Source: Euptelea pleiosperma
Lineage: Eukaryota > Streptophyta > Magnoliopsida > Ranunculales > Eupteleaceae
Direction: 5' to 3'
Assembly: GCA_035048495.1 (NCBI GenBank)
Contig: CM068553.1
Span: forward strand, 9,355,259 to 9,419,258
Length of the DNA: 64,000 nucleotides
This document shows positions 11,847-22,479 of the stretch, piece by piece. Under the pieces are notes generated by a model. It was given only the letters and a program-made list of their open reading frames with translations. It was not told the origin of the DNA and did not search any database. Both the position numbers and the translations under genes were made by a program. Numbering within the stretch: the stretch's first letter is position 1; each line of letters opens with the position of its first letter.

Positions 11847-12521
11847 TGTGTGTGTGTGTGTGTGTCTCTCTCTCTCTCTCTCCCTTCCTCCCTCCATCTC
11901 CCTCTCCCTATCTCTCTCTCCGTAAAAAAAAAAAAAATTCGCTCCGTAACGATAACGCAGGGTAGACATGGCTTTGGCCATATCGGTAGCCCGCTGCTAC
12001 CATGGCTTCTCCATCTCCCTCTCCCTATCTCTCTCTCCGTAAAAAAAAAAAAAAAAAATTCGCTCCGTAACGGTAACGCAAGGTGGACATGGCTTTTGGC
12101 CATATCCACCCTGCGTTACTGATACGGAGCGATTTTTTTTTTTTTACGGAGAGGGGGAGAAAGAGATCTCTCCCTCCCTCATCTTCCTTCTCCTCCTCTT
12201 CTTCTTCTTCTTCCTCTCTCTCTCTCTCTCTCTCTCCCTCCGTCCCTCTCGGAGAAGAATAGGAGGCTGCTTGGAGAAGAAGATGAGGAAGAGGAAGAAG
12301 AAGTCGCTCGGAGTAGAAGAAGAAGCGGAAGGGGAGGCCACCGAGAGAAGAGGAGGAAAGGGAGGCCGCCGGGAGACGAGGAGGAGGAGGTTTGCCTCCT
12401 CTTGTTCTTCTTCTCTCTTGGTGGTGGAGTTTTTTTGTTTTTTTTTTTTTTTTTGGAACTTATTTGCACACACCAAGAGGTGGGTGTGACTCAAAAAAAG
12501 GTGTGTGCAAATAACACCAAC
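11534..12521. mobile_element. Inverted-repeat element filled with microsatellites, nested insertion
   Basis: The termini at 11534-11573 and 12482-12521 are inverted copies of about 40 bp: GTTATTTGCACACACC followed by a T-run and CACCCAC. AACACAAGGGGTG occurs directly on both sides (at about 11523 and 12526) and is a plausible target duplication, because the interrupted host sequence continues on either side. Inside are long CT, GT and GA runs and twice-repeated or inverted blocks around ACGGAGCGAATTTTTT and CTCCGTAACG. The long open frames here are low-complexity artefacts. Confidence 0.7.
11811..11900. repeat. Compound (CT)n-(GT)n-(CT)n microsatellite
   Basis: A pure CT run is followed by (TG)n and again CT, within the nested inverted-repeat element. 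Complementary GA-rich tracts occur at 12285-12390, so the region can fold on itself. It accounts for the Arg/Glu-rich and Ser/Leu-rich open frames on both strands. Confidence 0.9.
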
Positions 12522-12703
12522 CAAACACAAGGGGTGATGTTAAAAATCCCCAAAAATTAAATCAAAATTCTAAACAAGCAGCACAAGCGACCCTTTCCTT
12601 CTCCCGTCTCTGCAGCACTAAATCCGCCACTACTTTGAAGAAACTAATAGAGGTAAAATCATCGAGAGCAGTTGGTCTTGGCTCTCGAACCAGAGAAGCT
12701 AAG

Positions 12704-15700
12704 ATGGCAAAGCAAATCAAAACCTTTTTCCTCGAAGAATGGTTGAGGAGCAGCAGCAACAGCAAGCCTTCTCCCTCTTCATCAGCGCGAGCCATCATTC
12801 AAGCATGGGCGGAGCTTAGAGACTCCCTTCAAAACCAAACCTTCCAACCCCACCATCTCCAATCCCTACAAACCCTCGTAAACTCCCAAACCTCCCTTCA
12901 CGTCGCTGACCCTCAAGCTAAACTCCTCCTCTCCATCCTCTCCTCTCCACACATCTCCCCTCCTCCCCAATCCCATCCTCTCTTTCTCAGACTCCTCTAC
13001 ATCTGGCTCAGAAAATCCTCCAAACCCTCTCCGTCTCTAGTTGAATCCGCCCTCCCGATCCTCTCTCGCCTTCTTTCCACCCAGTTCAATGCTGAGACGA
13101 GCTCTTCAGTCGTCGCTCATGGTGTTCTCCTTCTGGGTGCCATTTCTTCAGTGCCCGTTTTGTCCGACAGTTCTAAAAGGGTCTGCTTAGAGCTGCTCTG
13201 TAGGTTGTTGGAAGAAGAGTACCGAGCGATCGGGTCGTGCGAAGAACTTGTCCCTGAGGTTCTTGCGGGAATTGGGTATGCTCTATTTTCTTCTGAGATT
13301 GTTTATTTTAGTAGAATTTTGGGTTCTCTGTTTGGAATTTGGAGTAAAGAAGGCGGGGTTTGTGGTCTTGTTCCTCATGGGCTTATGATTCTGCATTTGT
13401 TCGAATGGTTAGTATCCGGATTTATCAATTCACGCTCTTTCAAGAAAATTGAAAGTCTTTGCCGAGAGATTTCAGAGAATGGTAAGTCGAATTACGCTTC
13501 GTTTGCTGTAGTCATGGCTGCAGCTGGAGCATTGAAGGCTTTCAACAAAGCTGTATCGAGCGGTGGTAGTTTGGAGATTGATCCCCAACTGAGGATTTCT
13601 GTAGAAGAATGTATTGAAGCTGTGGCTAGAGATTTGATCTCTAGAACAGGAGGTTTTTGTAATTCGAGCAATGATCCTAACGACCATCTACTTCTGCAAT
13701 GCATCTCGTTGGGTTTGGCTAGAAGTGGTCCGATTTCCTTTCGCGCCCCTTTGCTTTCTTGCCTTACATCGGCATTGTTGATTGAAATCTTCCCTCTACG
13801 GTCTTTCTACACAAGGGTTGTTGAATACCAACATGGAAATTCTGCTGGACTGGACATTAAAGAGGTTAAAGAACATCTGGATAGCATTCTGTTTAAGGAA
13901 GCAGGGGCAGTAACCGGTGCTTTTTGCAACCTGTATGTCTCAGCAGATGAAGAGAACAAGGGGGTGGTAGAGAATCTTATATGGGACTACTGCCAAGTTG
14001 TCTACTCTGGGCATCGACGGGTCGCTTTGGTGCTTCAAGGTGTAGGGAAGGAGTTACTCGGAGATTTGGAGAAAATTGCCGAAGCTTGTTTTCTTATGGT
14101 CGTGGTCTTTGCGTCAGTGGTTACCAAGAACAGGTTAAATTCAAAATTCTCCCGGGAAATGCAGTTGGAGATATCAGTCAGGATCTTGATTTCGTTTTCA
14201 TGTGTTGAGTATTTCCGGCGCATTCGGTTGCCAGAATACACAGATGCAATCAGAGGAGTTGTTGTAAGTGTTCAGGAGAATGAGTCTGCTTGTGTCTCTT
14301 TTGTCGAGTCGTTGCCTTCTTATGCTGATTTGACGAATAACCAAGGTATGATCCATTCCAATCCTGCTATCCATTTTGATTTAGTTCGACCAATTCTTAC
14401 GGGCGGTTTTATATAGAGATCTTTTATCATTATACTAGTGGTAACCATTATTGAGTAAGATCTGAACTGGATTTTCTCATAGGCTCTTCTTGCTTGGGGA
14501 AAATGGAATATATCTGGTCGAAAGACGATGTACAGACTGCCCGCATCTTATTTTACCTGCGTGTTATTCCAACTTGCATTGAACGTGTTCCTGTTACTGT
14601 ATTCAGGAAAGTGGTAGCTCCAACCATGTTCTTGTATCCTTTTATTAAAACCATTCTGAGATTTTGAATAATCTGTCCCCTCTTCAAATACCGGTTTTGT
14701 ATATTTGCTCCTTAATACAATCCAATCAGATACATGGGACATCCAAATAGAAAAGTTGCATGGGCCTCACATTCGGTATTTGTGGCTTTTATATCCTCCG
14801 GGAAGGATTCTAATCAGGATGCCGGAATGTTATTGAAGGAACAACTTTCTAATCACGACGATAGAGTGTTATTAAAGGAACAACTTGTTTTCTATTACAT
14901 ACAAAGAGCTTTAGAGGTATGTAAACCTACTGACAACCCTCTTGGTAGAACTTTAGTTGGACACTGTCAAAGATTAGGTGCTTAATATTTTCTTTTTCCT
15001 TAACTCGAAATTAGGCATATCCAGGGATTACTCCTTTCGAAGGTATGGCTTCTGGAGTTGCAGCCTTAGTTCGGCATCTTCCCGCTGGAAGCTCCGCCAT
15101 ATTTTACTGTATCAACAGTCTCGTTGACAAAGCTAATAGTCTCTGCAATGAAGCCACAACTCAGGATGTTGATATATGGAAGAATTGGCAAGGAGACTCA
15201 GAGTCTTGTAAGAAAGTACTCGAGTTGCTTCTACGGCTAATTTCTCTTGTGGATATACAGGTATCCAGTGCTTTACTTTTGGAAATATATCTGTGCTTAT
15301 CTAGTTTCTCTTTCAAATGTTCTGCATACTTATTCTGTCTCTTTACAAAGAACTTAAAAAATAAAGATCTATTTTTGCTTATATGCCTCATTTGGTTTCA
15401 TGTAGAGTAATGTTTCACTATATCACTCTATATAGAACTTAAATGTTAAAAAAAAATTACGACTTAAAACAGGGGAAAATTTTGTTGTGAACTCTTTATA
15501 GACTTAAATGTTAAGAAATTTTTAAGACCTAAAACATGGGAAAAGATTTGTGGTGAACTCTAAGCTAGATATCTCGAATATTATGTTGAACTTTTGAGGA
15601 CGACTCAAGAATAGAAGTTATAGCAAAGGATTTGCACCTTCTGGTTTGGTTTTTAATAGGTTAATAATATTCGCTCCGCTCCTTTGGTGCAGGTATTACC

Positions 15701-15932
15701 AAATTTAATGAAGCTGTTAGCACAGTTCATTGTCCAATTGCCTAAAGATGGCCAAAACTTGGTACTCGACGAGATATATTCTCAGGTCGCAGAGTCTGAT
15801 GACGTTATTAGGAAACCCACTTTAGTTTCATGGCTGCAATCACTTTCTTTCCTTTGTTCCCAGACTACTATTAGTAATTCAACTAATAGTATGGACGCCT
15901 TGAGCTTGAACAGAGTCAGTGCACGACTTTGA
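12704..15932 (+). CDS. Conserved plant protein of unknown function, probably an alpha-solenoid
   Basis: Five exons join in frame to 821 aa: 12704-14345, 14483-14633, 14730-14916, 15015-15260, 15693-15932, all GT-AG. The protein starts MAKQIKTFFLEEWLR and ends SARL. It is Leu- and Ser-rich and looks helical throughout, with repeated hydrophobic segments such as LFLRLLYIWLRK, VVAHGVLLLGAISS and LVPHGLMILHLFEWLVSGFI and no catalytic motif, signal peptide or clear membrane span; some helices are long enough to be mistaken for membrane segments. ATG 12704 is chosen because upstream in-frame reading begins at a TTG. I think it belongs to the plant group represented by Arabidopsis At1g73970 (sometimes labelled obscurin-like), but this is a weak recollection. 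Correct joining of every exon and the large first exon support a functional gene. Confidence 0.8.
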
Positions 15933-16620
15933 GACTTTGAGGTGCACTCTCCAGATGCACCTCTTGAAATTTTCAATTTTTGTACTCTGTATTCTACAGT
16001 GCAGTTGGTTAAGAGATTCTTGAATACTTGGCCTTGGAATAAAAAGGATCGAGATTCGTGCAGTCTGATCCATTATCGGGGATCAATCCTGACCTTGCTG
16101 GATCATTCTTTTTTCCGGTATAAGAAATAAGGGATTTCCCCAGGCCCTGTAATGATCAAGGCTGGAAAGTCCATTGGTCCACACAGTTGTCCATGTACCA
16201 GTAGCTACAGAACCCCTGCGCTTCCTCAGGCGGAACTCCAGATTGAAGAGTTACTCGGAAGGCTGCATGCCTTTACAAGCTGACAAAAATGTTTTATAGC
16301 ATAAGATCCATATCGAAGAATGATTAGTTGTAAAAAAAATCTCTCTTGGAAGATTTTTCAGTAGTTATATGCCTGTATCAATCTTAATCAGTTGGTTTCA
16401 TGCTCTTACAGGCCAACAAAAATGTCTTACAACATAAGATCCAGGTATTGAAGAACGACTAGTTGTAAAAGTAGATCTCTTGAAGATTTTTCATTAGTTA
16501 TGGGCCTGGCATCAATCTTATTGTTACCAAATATTTTTTTGTAAGCTCTTGTTACAATTGATGGCTGCAAAAATGGATATGGCACTTTAGTCCATTTATG
16601 TGAATGAATTTGCATACTTC
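15933..16620. repeat. 3' flank with a 133-bp tandem duplication
   Basis: The first part is presumably the 3' UTR of the preceding gene. Two tandem copies with period about 133 bp start near 16272 and 16405. They share ACAAAAATGT, ATAAGATCC, GAAGAACGACTAGTTGT and GAAGATTTTTCA. A third fragment (ATCAATCTTACAGCATAAGA) occurs at about 17903. No protein is indicated. Confidence 0.6.
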
Positions 16621-16830
16621 GGTCACAAACAGCTCACGAATGTCCATATGAGCCATGTGGCACACTCCAAGTCTTTTTCATGGGTTGATTTTTACCGTTG
16701 GATTCGAGCATTATTTGGGTACTCATATCAAATGGTTAGAAATCACCAATCAGGCTAATTTCTGGTCTGTAGCCACCTAAGGATGGACCAAATATCCATT
16801 ACTTCAATGGCTCGTGAGCTGTTTGTGACC
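16621..16830. mobile_element. Core-A foldback element with GGTCACAAACAGCTCACGA arms
   Basis: The ends at 16621-16639 and 16812-16830 are a perfect 19-bp inverted repeat. Inside, GAGCCATGTGGCACAC (a one-base variant of the G-box), ACCGTTGGATTCGAGCATT and AATCACCAATCAGGCTAATT belong to the common core; one core arm is partly deleted. No target duplication could be recognised. Confidence 0.65.
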
Positions 16831-17079
16831 AAGGACATTCATAACTGGTACTTACACACCAACCATTAAGTAGAGTACGTGATTTTTAAGCAGGTTGAAA
16901 GCAATCCTAGAGTGGAAGCTGAAATTGGAGGTAACTAGACCCATTTGAAATATGAGACGGCTGGGCTAAAACAGATAAGAGTTTTTCTTTTCTTTTTTTT
17001 GACAAGAAAAGATGTGTGCCTCGAAAGGGGAGAACAGAAATTCCCACAGTTGGATCCTTGTACCTCAAATACTGCTCAA

Positions 17080-17520
17080 ATTCCCACAGTTGAGATCAAC
17101 CCATGAAAATAAGTCCAATCCAATGCCTAGAAATCACTAATCAGGCTGATTTTTGGTTTGTAGGTCCACATAGGGACTGGAAAATCATCCATGCAGTCAG
17201 AGTCCTCTAAGAGTGTGCCACGTGGCTCATATTGTATCATGTAACCGGAGCCTGTCATTTTAGGGCGGTAACTGGGGCCTGGCCCATTGTTTATAGGTCT
17301 ACCTAGGGATGAACCAATAGATATATAGGTCTATAAAGGGAGCCTAGCCATATGTTTTGTACAGCCACATCCTTGGCCTTGTTGAAATCACTAATCAGGC
17401 GGTTTTTGGTCTGTGGCTTCACTTAGGGATGGGCCAAACATCCATATGGTCAGTGGTCTCTAAGAGTGTGCCATGTGGCCCATACTATGGTCTGTCATCA
17501 ACGTTGATGACTGATGTCCG
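17080..17520. mobile_element. Two adjoining core-A foldback half-copies
   Basis: The first half-copy (about 17080-17300) carries AAATCACTAATCAGGCTGAT, the G-box GCCACGTGGCTC at 17218 and the right terminal arm TGTAACCGGAGCCTGTCATT, the same arm type as the element at 45489. The second (about 17375-17510) carries AATCACTAATCAGGCGG, GGCCAAACATCCATATGG, TGTGCCATGTGGCCC and TGTCATCAACGTTGATGAC. Both are right halves only. Confidence 0.6.
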
Positions 17521-18834
17521 CAATCACAGATTTACTCAAAAAAATTGGCTCCCAGGCCGGGAGAATAATTAAAAAACTTGATAGGCTAAAACTCCCCATT
17601 TCCATAAAGGATAATTCCAACAATTAAAAATGTCATCAGCTGTTATCAACATTGTCGATTGATTCGCTTGCCACTTTGCCCACCCTAGAACAAAATCCCG
17701 GCGCTGCCACTGATTGCAAGTACAATGCTATCGACGTGTGATTCAAATCCGTTTAACTTAAGTCACCCACTGTTAAACTAGGTCAATGGGGGGTAATCCT
17801 AGTTTCAAAGTATAAGGAGGTATTGCTAATTATTTTCAATTTTTAGGGGGGTGTTACTAAAATACCCAAAAATATACAGTAGTTATGTGTCTGCTGCATC
17901 AATCTTACAGCATAAGATCCGTATATGGCTCTAGTACTGAATGCTTCTTCGGCCCGATCCTCATTTAAATGGGCCTTGCATATTTGGGCTAGGCCTGGCC
18001 CTACGGGCTTTCAAAGAGCCGGGCCACCTCATAAGAGGGCCAGAGTGACAGGCCTAGGTTGGGCCTTTTTAGCGACTGATGTAACATCTTGAAGCAAACC
18101 ATTATAACGATCGTTATAACCCTAGTTAGCAATATACGGCAAAAATACGAGTAGAGAAAAGTTTGAGTATAATTTGGATTTGTCATTCGAAAAGTCTTCG
18201 GCATGGAATAAAATTAAATAAAAGTATTAAAAAAATTGATTGTAAATTCAGCAAATTCAAAAATATTCGGAAACAACAAGTGTATAATACGGATATAATA
18301 CGGTTCCTAATAAAAATATGAAAACTTTACCAGATCTTTGAATACTAGGCAAGTATAATACGTTTTGTTAAAATTGCGCCAAATATATATATATATATGC
18401 ATATTAAACGGGAAATTGCTAACGTGTTAGTAAAAAATAAAATAAAAATACCGTTACGGTCATCGAGATTCTACCATATGAATCCCAAAGACCACCACAC
18501 AAATTTCGAATAACATCCAATGATTCGATACATAAATGGAAAATATTTGCCACGCGTAATGCTTGACCAAAAAGTTGTCACGCAAATCACGGATGCATCC
18601 CTCCTTGTTTTTTGCCATTTCCCTTCTTTTTACCTGCATTTTTTTTTAAAAGTCAGGACCGAATTTTGCGAAATCCAATTTTGATAACATCGTGTTTGGA
18701 TCATCGAGTTTTAGTTTCTGGATTGTTTTTATTCTGATTTTTGGGTGTTTCATGGTATTTTTGTGGTTCATGATATGATCATATGTACATTCGGATCTGT
18801 TGGAAGTATGCTTCATGGTAACTTGAACTTGTTA
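17521..18834. other. Unclassified repeat-derived DNA
   Basis: At about 17785-17880 lies one arm (TTAAACTAGGTCAATGG to GTGTTACTAAAATA) of the inverted-repeat family seen complete at 20619-21238. A GGCCTGG/GGGCC-rich tract occupies about 17950-18060. From about 18070 to 18700 the DNA is AT-rich without a clear reading frame and could be a decayed LTR or other element, but no termini were recognised. Confidence 0.35.
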
Positions 18835-19175
18835 CATCACAGCCCATGTGAAGAACTAATTTCTGTCCCCCCTTCCCAAAAGACCACATGGAGCACTCTT
18901 TTGGGCCCACTGATCCATGAACGTCTGGCCCAACACTACTTCTTGGTGGATCTACAGACAAAAAATCAGCTCCGTTGTGATTTCTAATAGTTAGAATTCA
19001 TTACCAAAATGAAAAAACCTCAAATCAAACGGACAGAAATCACCCCATTAAAATGCTTTAATCCAATGGTTAGAAATCACCAATTCAGCTGATTTTTGTT
19101 GTGTAGGGTCCAAAATATAAGGTGAACCAAACATCTATGATTCTGTGGGCCCAAAACAATGTGCCACGTGGAAAT
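18835..19175. mobile_element. Core-B foldback element copy
   Basis: The left arm has ACCACATGGAGCACTC, GGGCCCACTGATCCATGAAC and GGTGGATCTACAGACAAAAA. The right arm has AAATCACCAATTCAGCTGA, CCAAACATCTATGATTCTGT and GTGCCACGTGGAAA. This matches the B pattern with GGGCCCACTGA in both arms. Confidence 0.6.
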
Positions 19176-19415
19176 TTGGAACAGGGGTCGTAGCTGTCCT
19201 CAGGGACAGCAAACTTGGGCTTACCCCATCTGCCTCCACCCAGGTCGTCTTCGCATGACGGCATGAGGGGTGTGCTCTACATGTTCAACATTTCACGTGT
19301 CACTCATTTGCAACCATGAACGACAAAATAATGAGAAAAATTTTTATACTCGCTTTTTTTATACACCACGTGGCACAGACTTAGAGATCATTGACTGTAC
19401 GTTAATATTTATTTT

Positions 19416-19672
19416 TTTTTTTGGTACGAGGGTATCCGGGCCTCTCACCCGACTAAATCCTTGGGCACGTGCAAACCCCCTCATCCACACGAGTAAAACT
19501 TTGATGACTGACAGGGCCCTGTCATCAAAGTTTTACTCCATCCACAGATTCCACACGCACCAGGTAAGTTGGGCCAAAGCCATTGGGGATGGCCGCCAAG
19601 TGGGGGGGGATTCGAACTCAGGATTGAGGCGTGGTCCTGAGTCTCTTGACCATCTCACCAACGCCTGGTACG
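19416..19672 (-). mobile_element. tRNA-derived SINE, inverted orientation
   Basis: Read on the minus strand, the 5' part carries a box A-like TTGGTGAGATGGTC and a box B-like GAGTTCGAATCC. The 3' end runs into an A tract (a T run at about 19410-19421 on the plus strand). The flanking GTACGTTAATATTTA and GTACGGATGTTTTA look like a diverged target duplication inside the host foldback element. A 48-bp hairpin is inserted at 19491. The structure resembles Au-type plant SINEs; it is not a tRNA gene. Confidence 0.65.
19491..19538. mobile_element. 48-bp hairpin-only foldback insertion
   Basis: The segment is almost wholly one inverted repeat: GAGTAAAACTTTGATGAC at the left, its complement at the right, centre ACAGGGCCCTGT. 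It is flanked by CATCCACAC (19482-19490) and CATCCACAG (19539-19547), a 9-bp direct repeat with one mismatch, inside the SINE. The GAGTAAAACTT end is shared with the elements at 57518, 58025 and 58528. It has no core and no coding content. Confidence 0.75.
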
Positions 19673-19684
19673 GATGTTTTAAGT

Positions 19685-20110
19685 CATGGTTTTAAAAACG
19701 GCCGTTTAAACTGTAACGCCCCAAGCCTGTTTCCGTTAAAATCGTTTAAACACATTTTATCGGTTTTGAAAAAAAAACGGCCATTTTTTTTGTTTTAACG
19801 GCAGTTTAAAATCGTTTAAACAGCCATTTAATTTTAAAAAGTTTTGTGAAAAAAACGGCCGTTAAATCCATTTAATTTCCGTTAAATTCTGTTTTATTTT
19901 TTAATTTTTCAAATTTTAAAATTTGAATTTCAGAGCCACTTTTTCCGTTAAAACCGTTAAAATCCATTTAATTCCGTTTAATTCTATTTTTCTCTATTTT
20001 TTTTCCATTTTTGCCCCTGACCGTTTCAATCCGTTTTAACTGCCGTTTAAACGGTTTAAACAGTAACGCCCCAGTCCGTTTAACAGTTAAAACGGCCTCC
20101 TTTAAACCTT
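19685..20110. mobile_element. hAT-like MITE, CATGGTTT family
   Basis: It begins CATGGTTTTAAAAACGGCC and ends TCCTTTAAACCTT. The interior repeats AACGGCCGTTTAAA-type words. It lies inside the broken core-A element. The target duplication is unclear here. Confidence 0.6.
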
Positions 20111-20335
20111 AGTTTAACCATCCCTAATGGACCTGCATAGGTTTTAGGAGTTGGATTTGAGTCTTCATGGGTTCATTTTCAACCGTGGGATTCGAGCATT
20201 ATTTTGGTGCACACAGATCCAATGCATATAAACCACCAATCAGGCTGGTTTTTGGTAACTAGGTCCAGGGATGGTTCAAACATCCGTACAGTCAATGATC
20301 TCTAAGAATGTGCCACGTGGCATAGTTAGGTGGTA

Positions 20336-20618
20336 CCCGGACGCCAGGATAAAAAATGTTCTCAAGTTCATAACTTACTTCACTTCAAAGTCATACGTTT
20401 TTTAAAGCGAGTCAAAAGTTAGATTTTTCTCGACAAGCAGTCAAATTAGATTTGGAGTTTTCTAGTTTCTACTTTGACTTTTTCTAATTAGAATTCTTCA
20501 AAGTTCAAACTCTTGGATACAAATATCACATTTGAAGACCTCTAAGAATTCCCATTATTTGAGTCTCCCCCATTTGATCACAACTTTGTGTCACTGTAAT
20601 CTTATAAAATTAAATAAA
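20336..20618. other. No recognised feature
   Basis: AT-rich sequence between two repeat elements. No coding frame or inverted structure of note was seen. Confidence 0.3.
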
Positions 20619-21238
20619 AAGGGTATTTTAGTAAACCCCCTTGAAGTTTTAAAGTAATTAGTAATACCCCTTAAAATTTGAAAGTACTTGGTAATTAATA
20701 CCCCATATACTTTCCAACTTTAGGATTACCCCCTTGACCTAGTTTAGCATCATCTGACTAAGGTGAAAATATGACATGCATCGTGCGCCTGTTAATGCAC
20801 CTATGAAAAGACCATAATATTGCAAGTACAATGTTATGGTTAAACCAAGGTTTAAAAGGGGCCGTCATAACGGACTGGGGGCGTTACCATTTTTTCTGTT
20901 ATAACGAATTGTAATGCTCGGGAAAAAATGGAAAAAATGGTGCTCAAATTCAACTTTTTAAAAAAATAAAAAATAATAGAAATAACGGACGTGTTTTTCC
21001 ACAAAAAATTCCAGAAAATAACAATTCGTTACAACAGAGAAATAACGGAAAATAAAGACTGTTATTTTTTCAGAGTTTTAACGGTTCATAACGTAACGGG
21101 GGAGGTCGAATCCGTTATAACAGATGTTTTTAAAACCACGGGTTAAACTAGGTCAAGGTGGGTAATCCTAAAGTTTGAAATTATAAAAGGGGTATCATCA
21201 ATTACTTTTAAATTTTGGAGGTGTTACTAAAATCCCCA
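20619..21238. mobile_element. Inverted-repeat element with a nested hAT-like MITE
   Basis: The left arm (GGGTATTTTAGTAAACCCCC, then GGATTACCCCCTTGACCTAG) is reversed at 21141-21238 (AAACTAGGTCAAGGTGGGTA, then GGTGTTACTAAAATCCCC). The element is interrupted at 20846 by another element. A lone arm of the same family is at 17785-17880. Confidence 0.6.
20846..21140. mobile_element. hAT-like MITE with perfect 8-bp target duplication
   Basis: The ends are CAAGGTTTAAAAG and, inverted, CGTGGTTTTAAAA. GGTTAAAC flanks both sides (20838-20845 and 21141-21148), as expected for hAT-type transposition. The interior is built from TAACGG/CCGTTA words. This copy best defines the family's target-site length. 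Confidence 0.75.
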
Positions 21239-21479
21239 ATACAAAACGAGATTCGCCCTATAATTTTATATGCCCTTTGTCTTTCTTGTCGGGATCCTAA
21301 GTTTATTAAGATTTTCAGGTTCTTTATATCCTTCTAATGATTTGTTAATGGCGTTGATAATCCTAAACTTTCACACGTGTGCCCTCCTAAATTTTGAAAA
21401 TCCTTTAAAAATATATATATATATTTTAAGAATTACTCTCGGTTTTCTTTTTTATTAGTGCCCCGCCACTACACGTAAC

Positions 21480-21790
21480 CGTGGTTTAAAAAAGTGCTGT
21501 TATAACGGAATCGGACCCCACCCGCTACATTATGTACCATTTTAACGCCCAGAAAATAACAACCGATCTTAATTTTCTGAAATTTTTTTGTCAAAAAAGC
21601 CTGTTATTTCCCTTATTGTCCATTTTTGTCAGTTATAAAGTGTATTGAAAATTTCAATTTCAAATTTTGAATTTTTTTCTGTTATATTTTTTTTTTCGTT
21701 TTGCCCCTGTATGTTACAATCCATCATAACGGAAAAAATGGTAACGCCTACATTTCATTATACCGTTAGAACGGCCCCTTTTAAACCTTG
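21480..21790. mobile_element. hAT-like MITE, CAWGGTTTAAAA family
   Basis: The ends are CGTGGTTTAAAAAAG and CCCCTTTTAAACCTTG. Flanks CACGTAAC (21472-21479) and CATGTAAC (21791-21798) agree in 7 of 8 bases. The interior has GTTATAACGG-type words. Confidence 0.7.
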
Positions 21791-22202
21791 CATGTAACAA
21801 CAAAACACCGTGTTAACCTAATGTTTGTATAACCTAGCTCTCGCCTTAACCCGGGTTAACAAGGGGTTTGATTGTTACGTGTCACTTTCTGGTCGTATTT
21901 GCATACTCTAAACATTTGGATATTCGTTTTTCTCATAATTTGAAGATGTCAGCTTGCTAAGTTGGTACAGCTAATACCAAGGACCTGGAATTCAAAATTC
22001 TCATTTACCTTTGAATTACTGATATTGTTGAAAACAGATTTATTCGTGGTAGCACCAAAATTTGTCTACGAAAATACTTTCTCTAGGAAAATGATTTCCC
22101 CTGTTAAGCATCCCATCACCCATATTTTTTCTCTTATTTTTGTTTTACGATTCCTTTTGAAAACTTTGAAAGAACCCAACTCTCTTCGTGTTCTAGCGAC
22201 AA

Positions 22203-22450
22203 TTTCGGAACCCCCTCCCAGCAAAAAAAAAAGTTATCATACCTACCATGACACGAAAAACCCCACAAAAAAGGAACTTAACAATCGGCAACATTTCAAA
22301 TACCCACTTGTGTCAAAGACAGGGATTTCGGAACAACCCCCTACCAAAAAAAAAAAATTATCATACCTACCATGACCCGAAAACCCCACAACAAAGAAAC
22401 TTAACAATAGACAATATTTCAAATACCCACTTGTGTCAAAGACATGAAAG
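22203..22450. repeat. 124-bp tandem duplication
   Basis: Two copies share TTATCATACCTACCATGAC, AAAACCCCACAA and CAAATACCCACTTGTGTCAA at a spacing of 124 bp. They explain the Lys/Pro-rich open frames across this segment, which are not considered genes. Confidence 0.75.
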
Positions 22451-22479
22451 TCGTTCGTATGACATTTATCCTTGCCAAA

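Larger units (their letters stand above)
9663..12560. mobile_element. Long-arm inverted-repeat element split by a later insertion
   Basis: Left arm 9663-9800 (TTTTGACATACCTCACCATG, CATGACCTAGTCCA, GTTGACCCAAATTGACTAAC) is the reverse complement of 11390-11533 (GTTAGTCAATTAGGGTCAAC, GGACTGGGTCATGGGGGTAA, GTCAAATTTCAAAGATAACA), which resumes after the insertion as ATGTTAAAAATCCCC at 12538-12552. A second inner pair of GTGGTGGTCGG/CAACCACCAC-type words lies at 11110-11200. A shorter relative occurs at 30433-31180. No transposase is encoded. The interior also holds the 47-bp tandem array. Confidence 0.6.
19360..20335. mobile_element. Core-A foldback element broken up by three later insertions
   Basis: The left part at 19360-19405 (CACCACGTGGCACAGACTTAG, TTGACTGTACG) and the right part at 20111-20335 (AACCATCCCTAATGGACC, CACCAATCAGGCTGGTT, GTACAGTCAATGATCTCTAA, TGCCACGTGGCAT) together make one ordinary copy. 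Between them sit a SINE, a 48-bp hairpin inside the SINE, and a CATGGTTT-ended hAT-like element. Confidence 0.65.

Noticed and set aside
11538..12530. Several long open frames rich in Ser/Leu, Arg/Glu or Thr on both strands
   Set aside because: They are direct translations of CT, GA and GT microsatellites inside a transposable element.
19560..19672. tRNA-like boxes A and B on the minus strand
   Set aside because: No cloverleaf can be closed, an A-tail and flanking duplication are present, so it is a SINE, not a tRNA gene.
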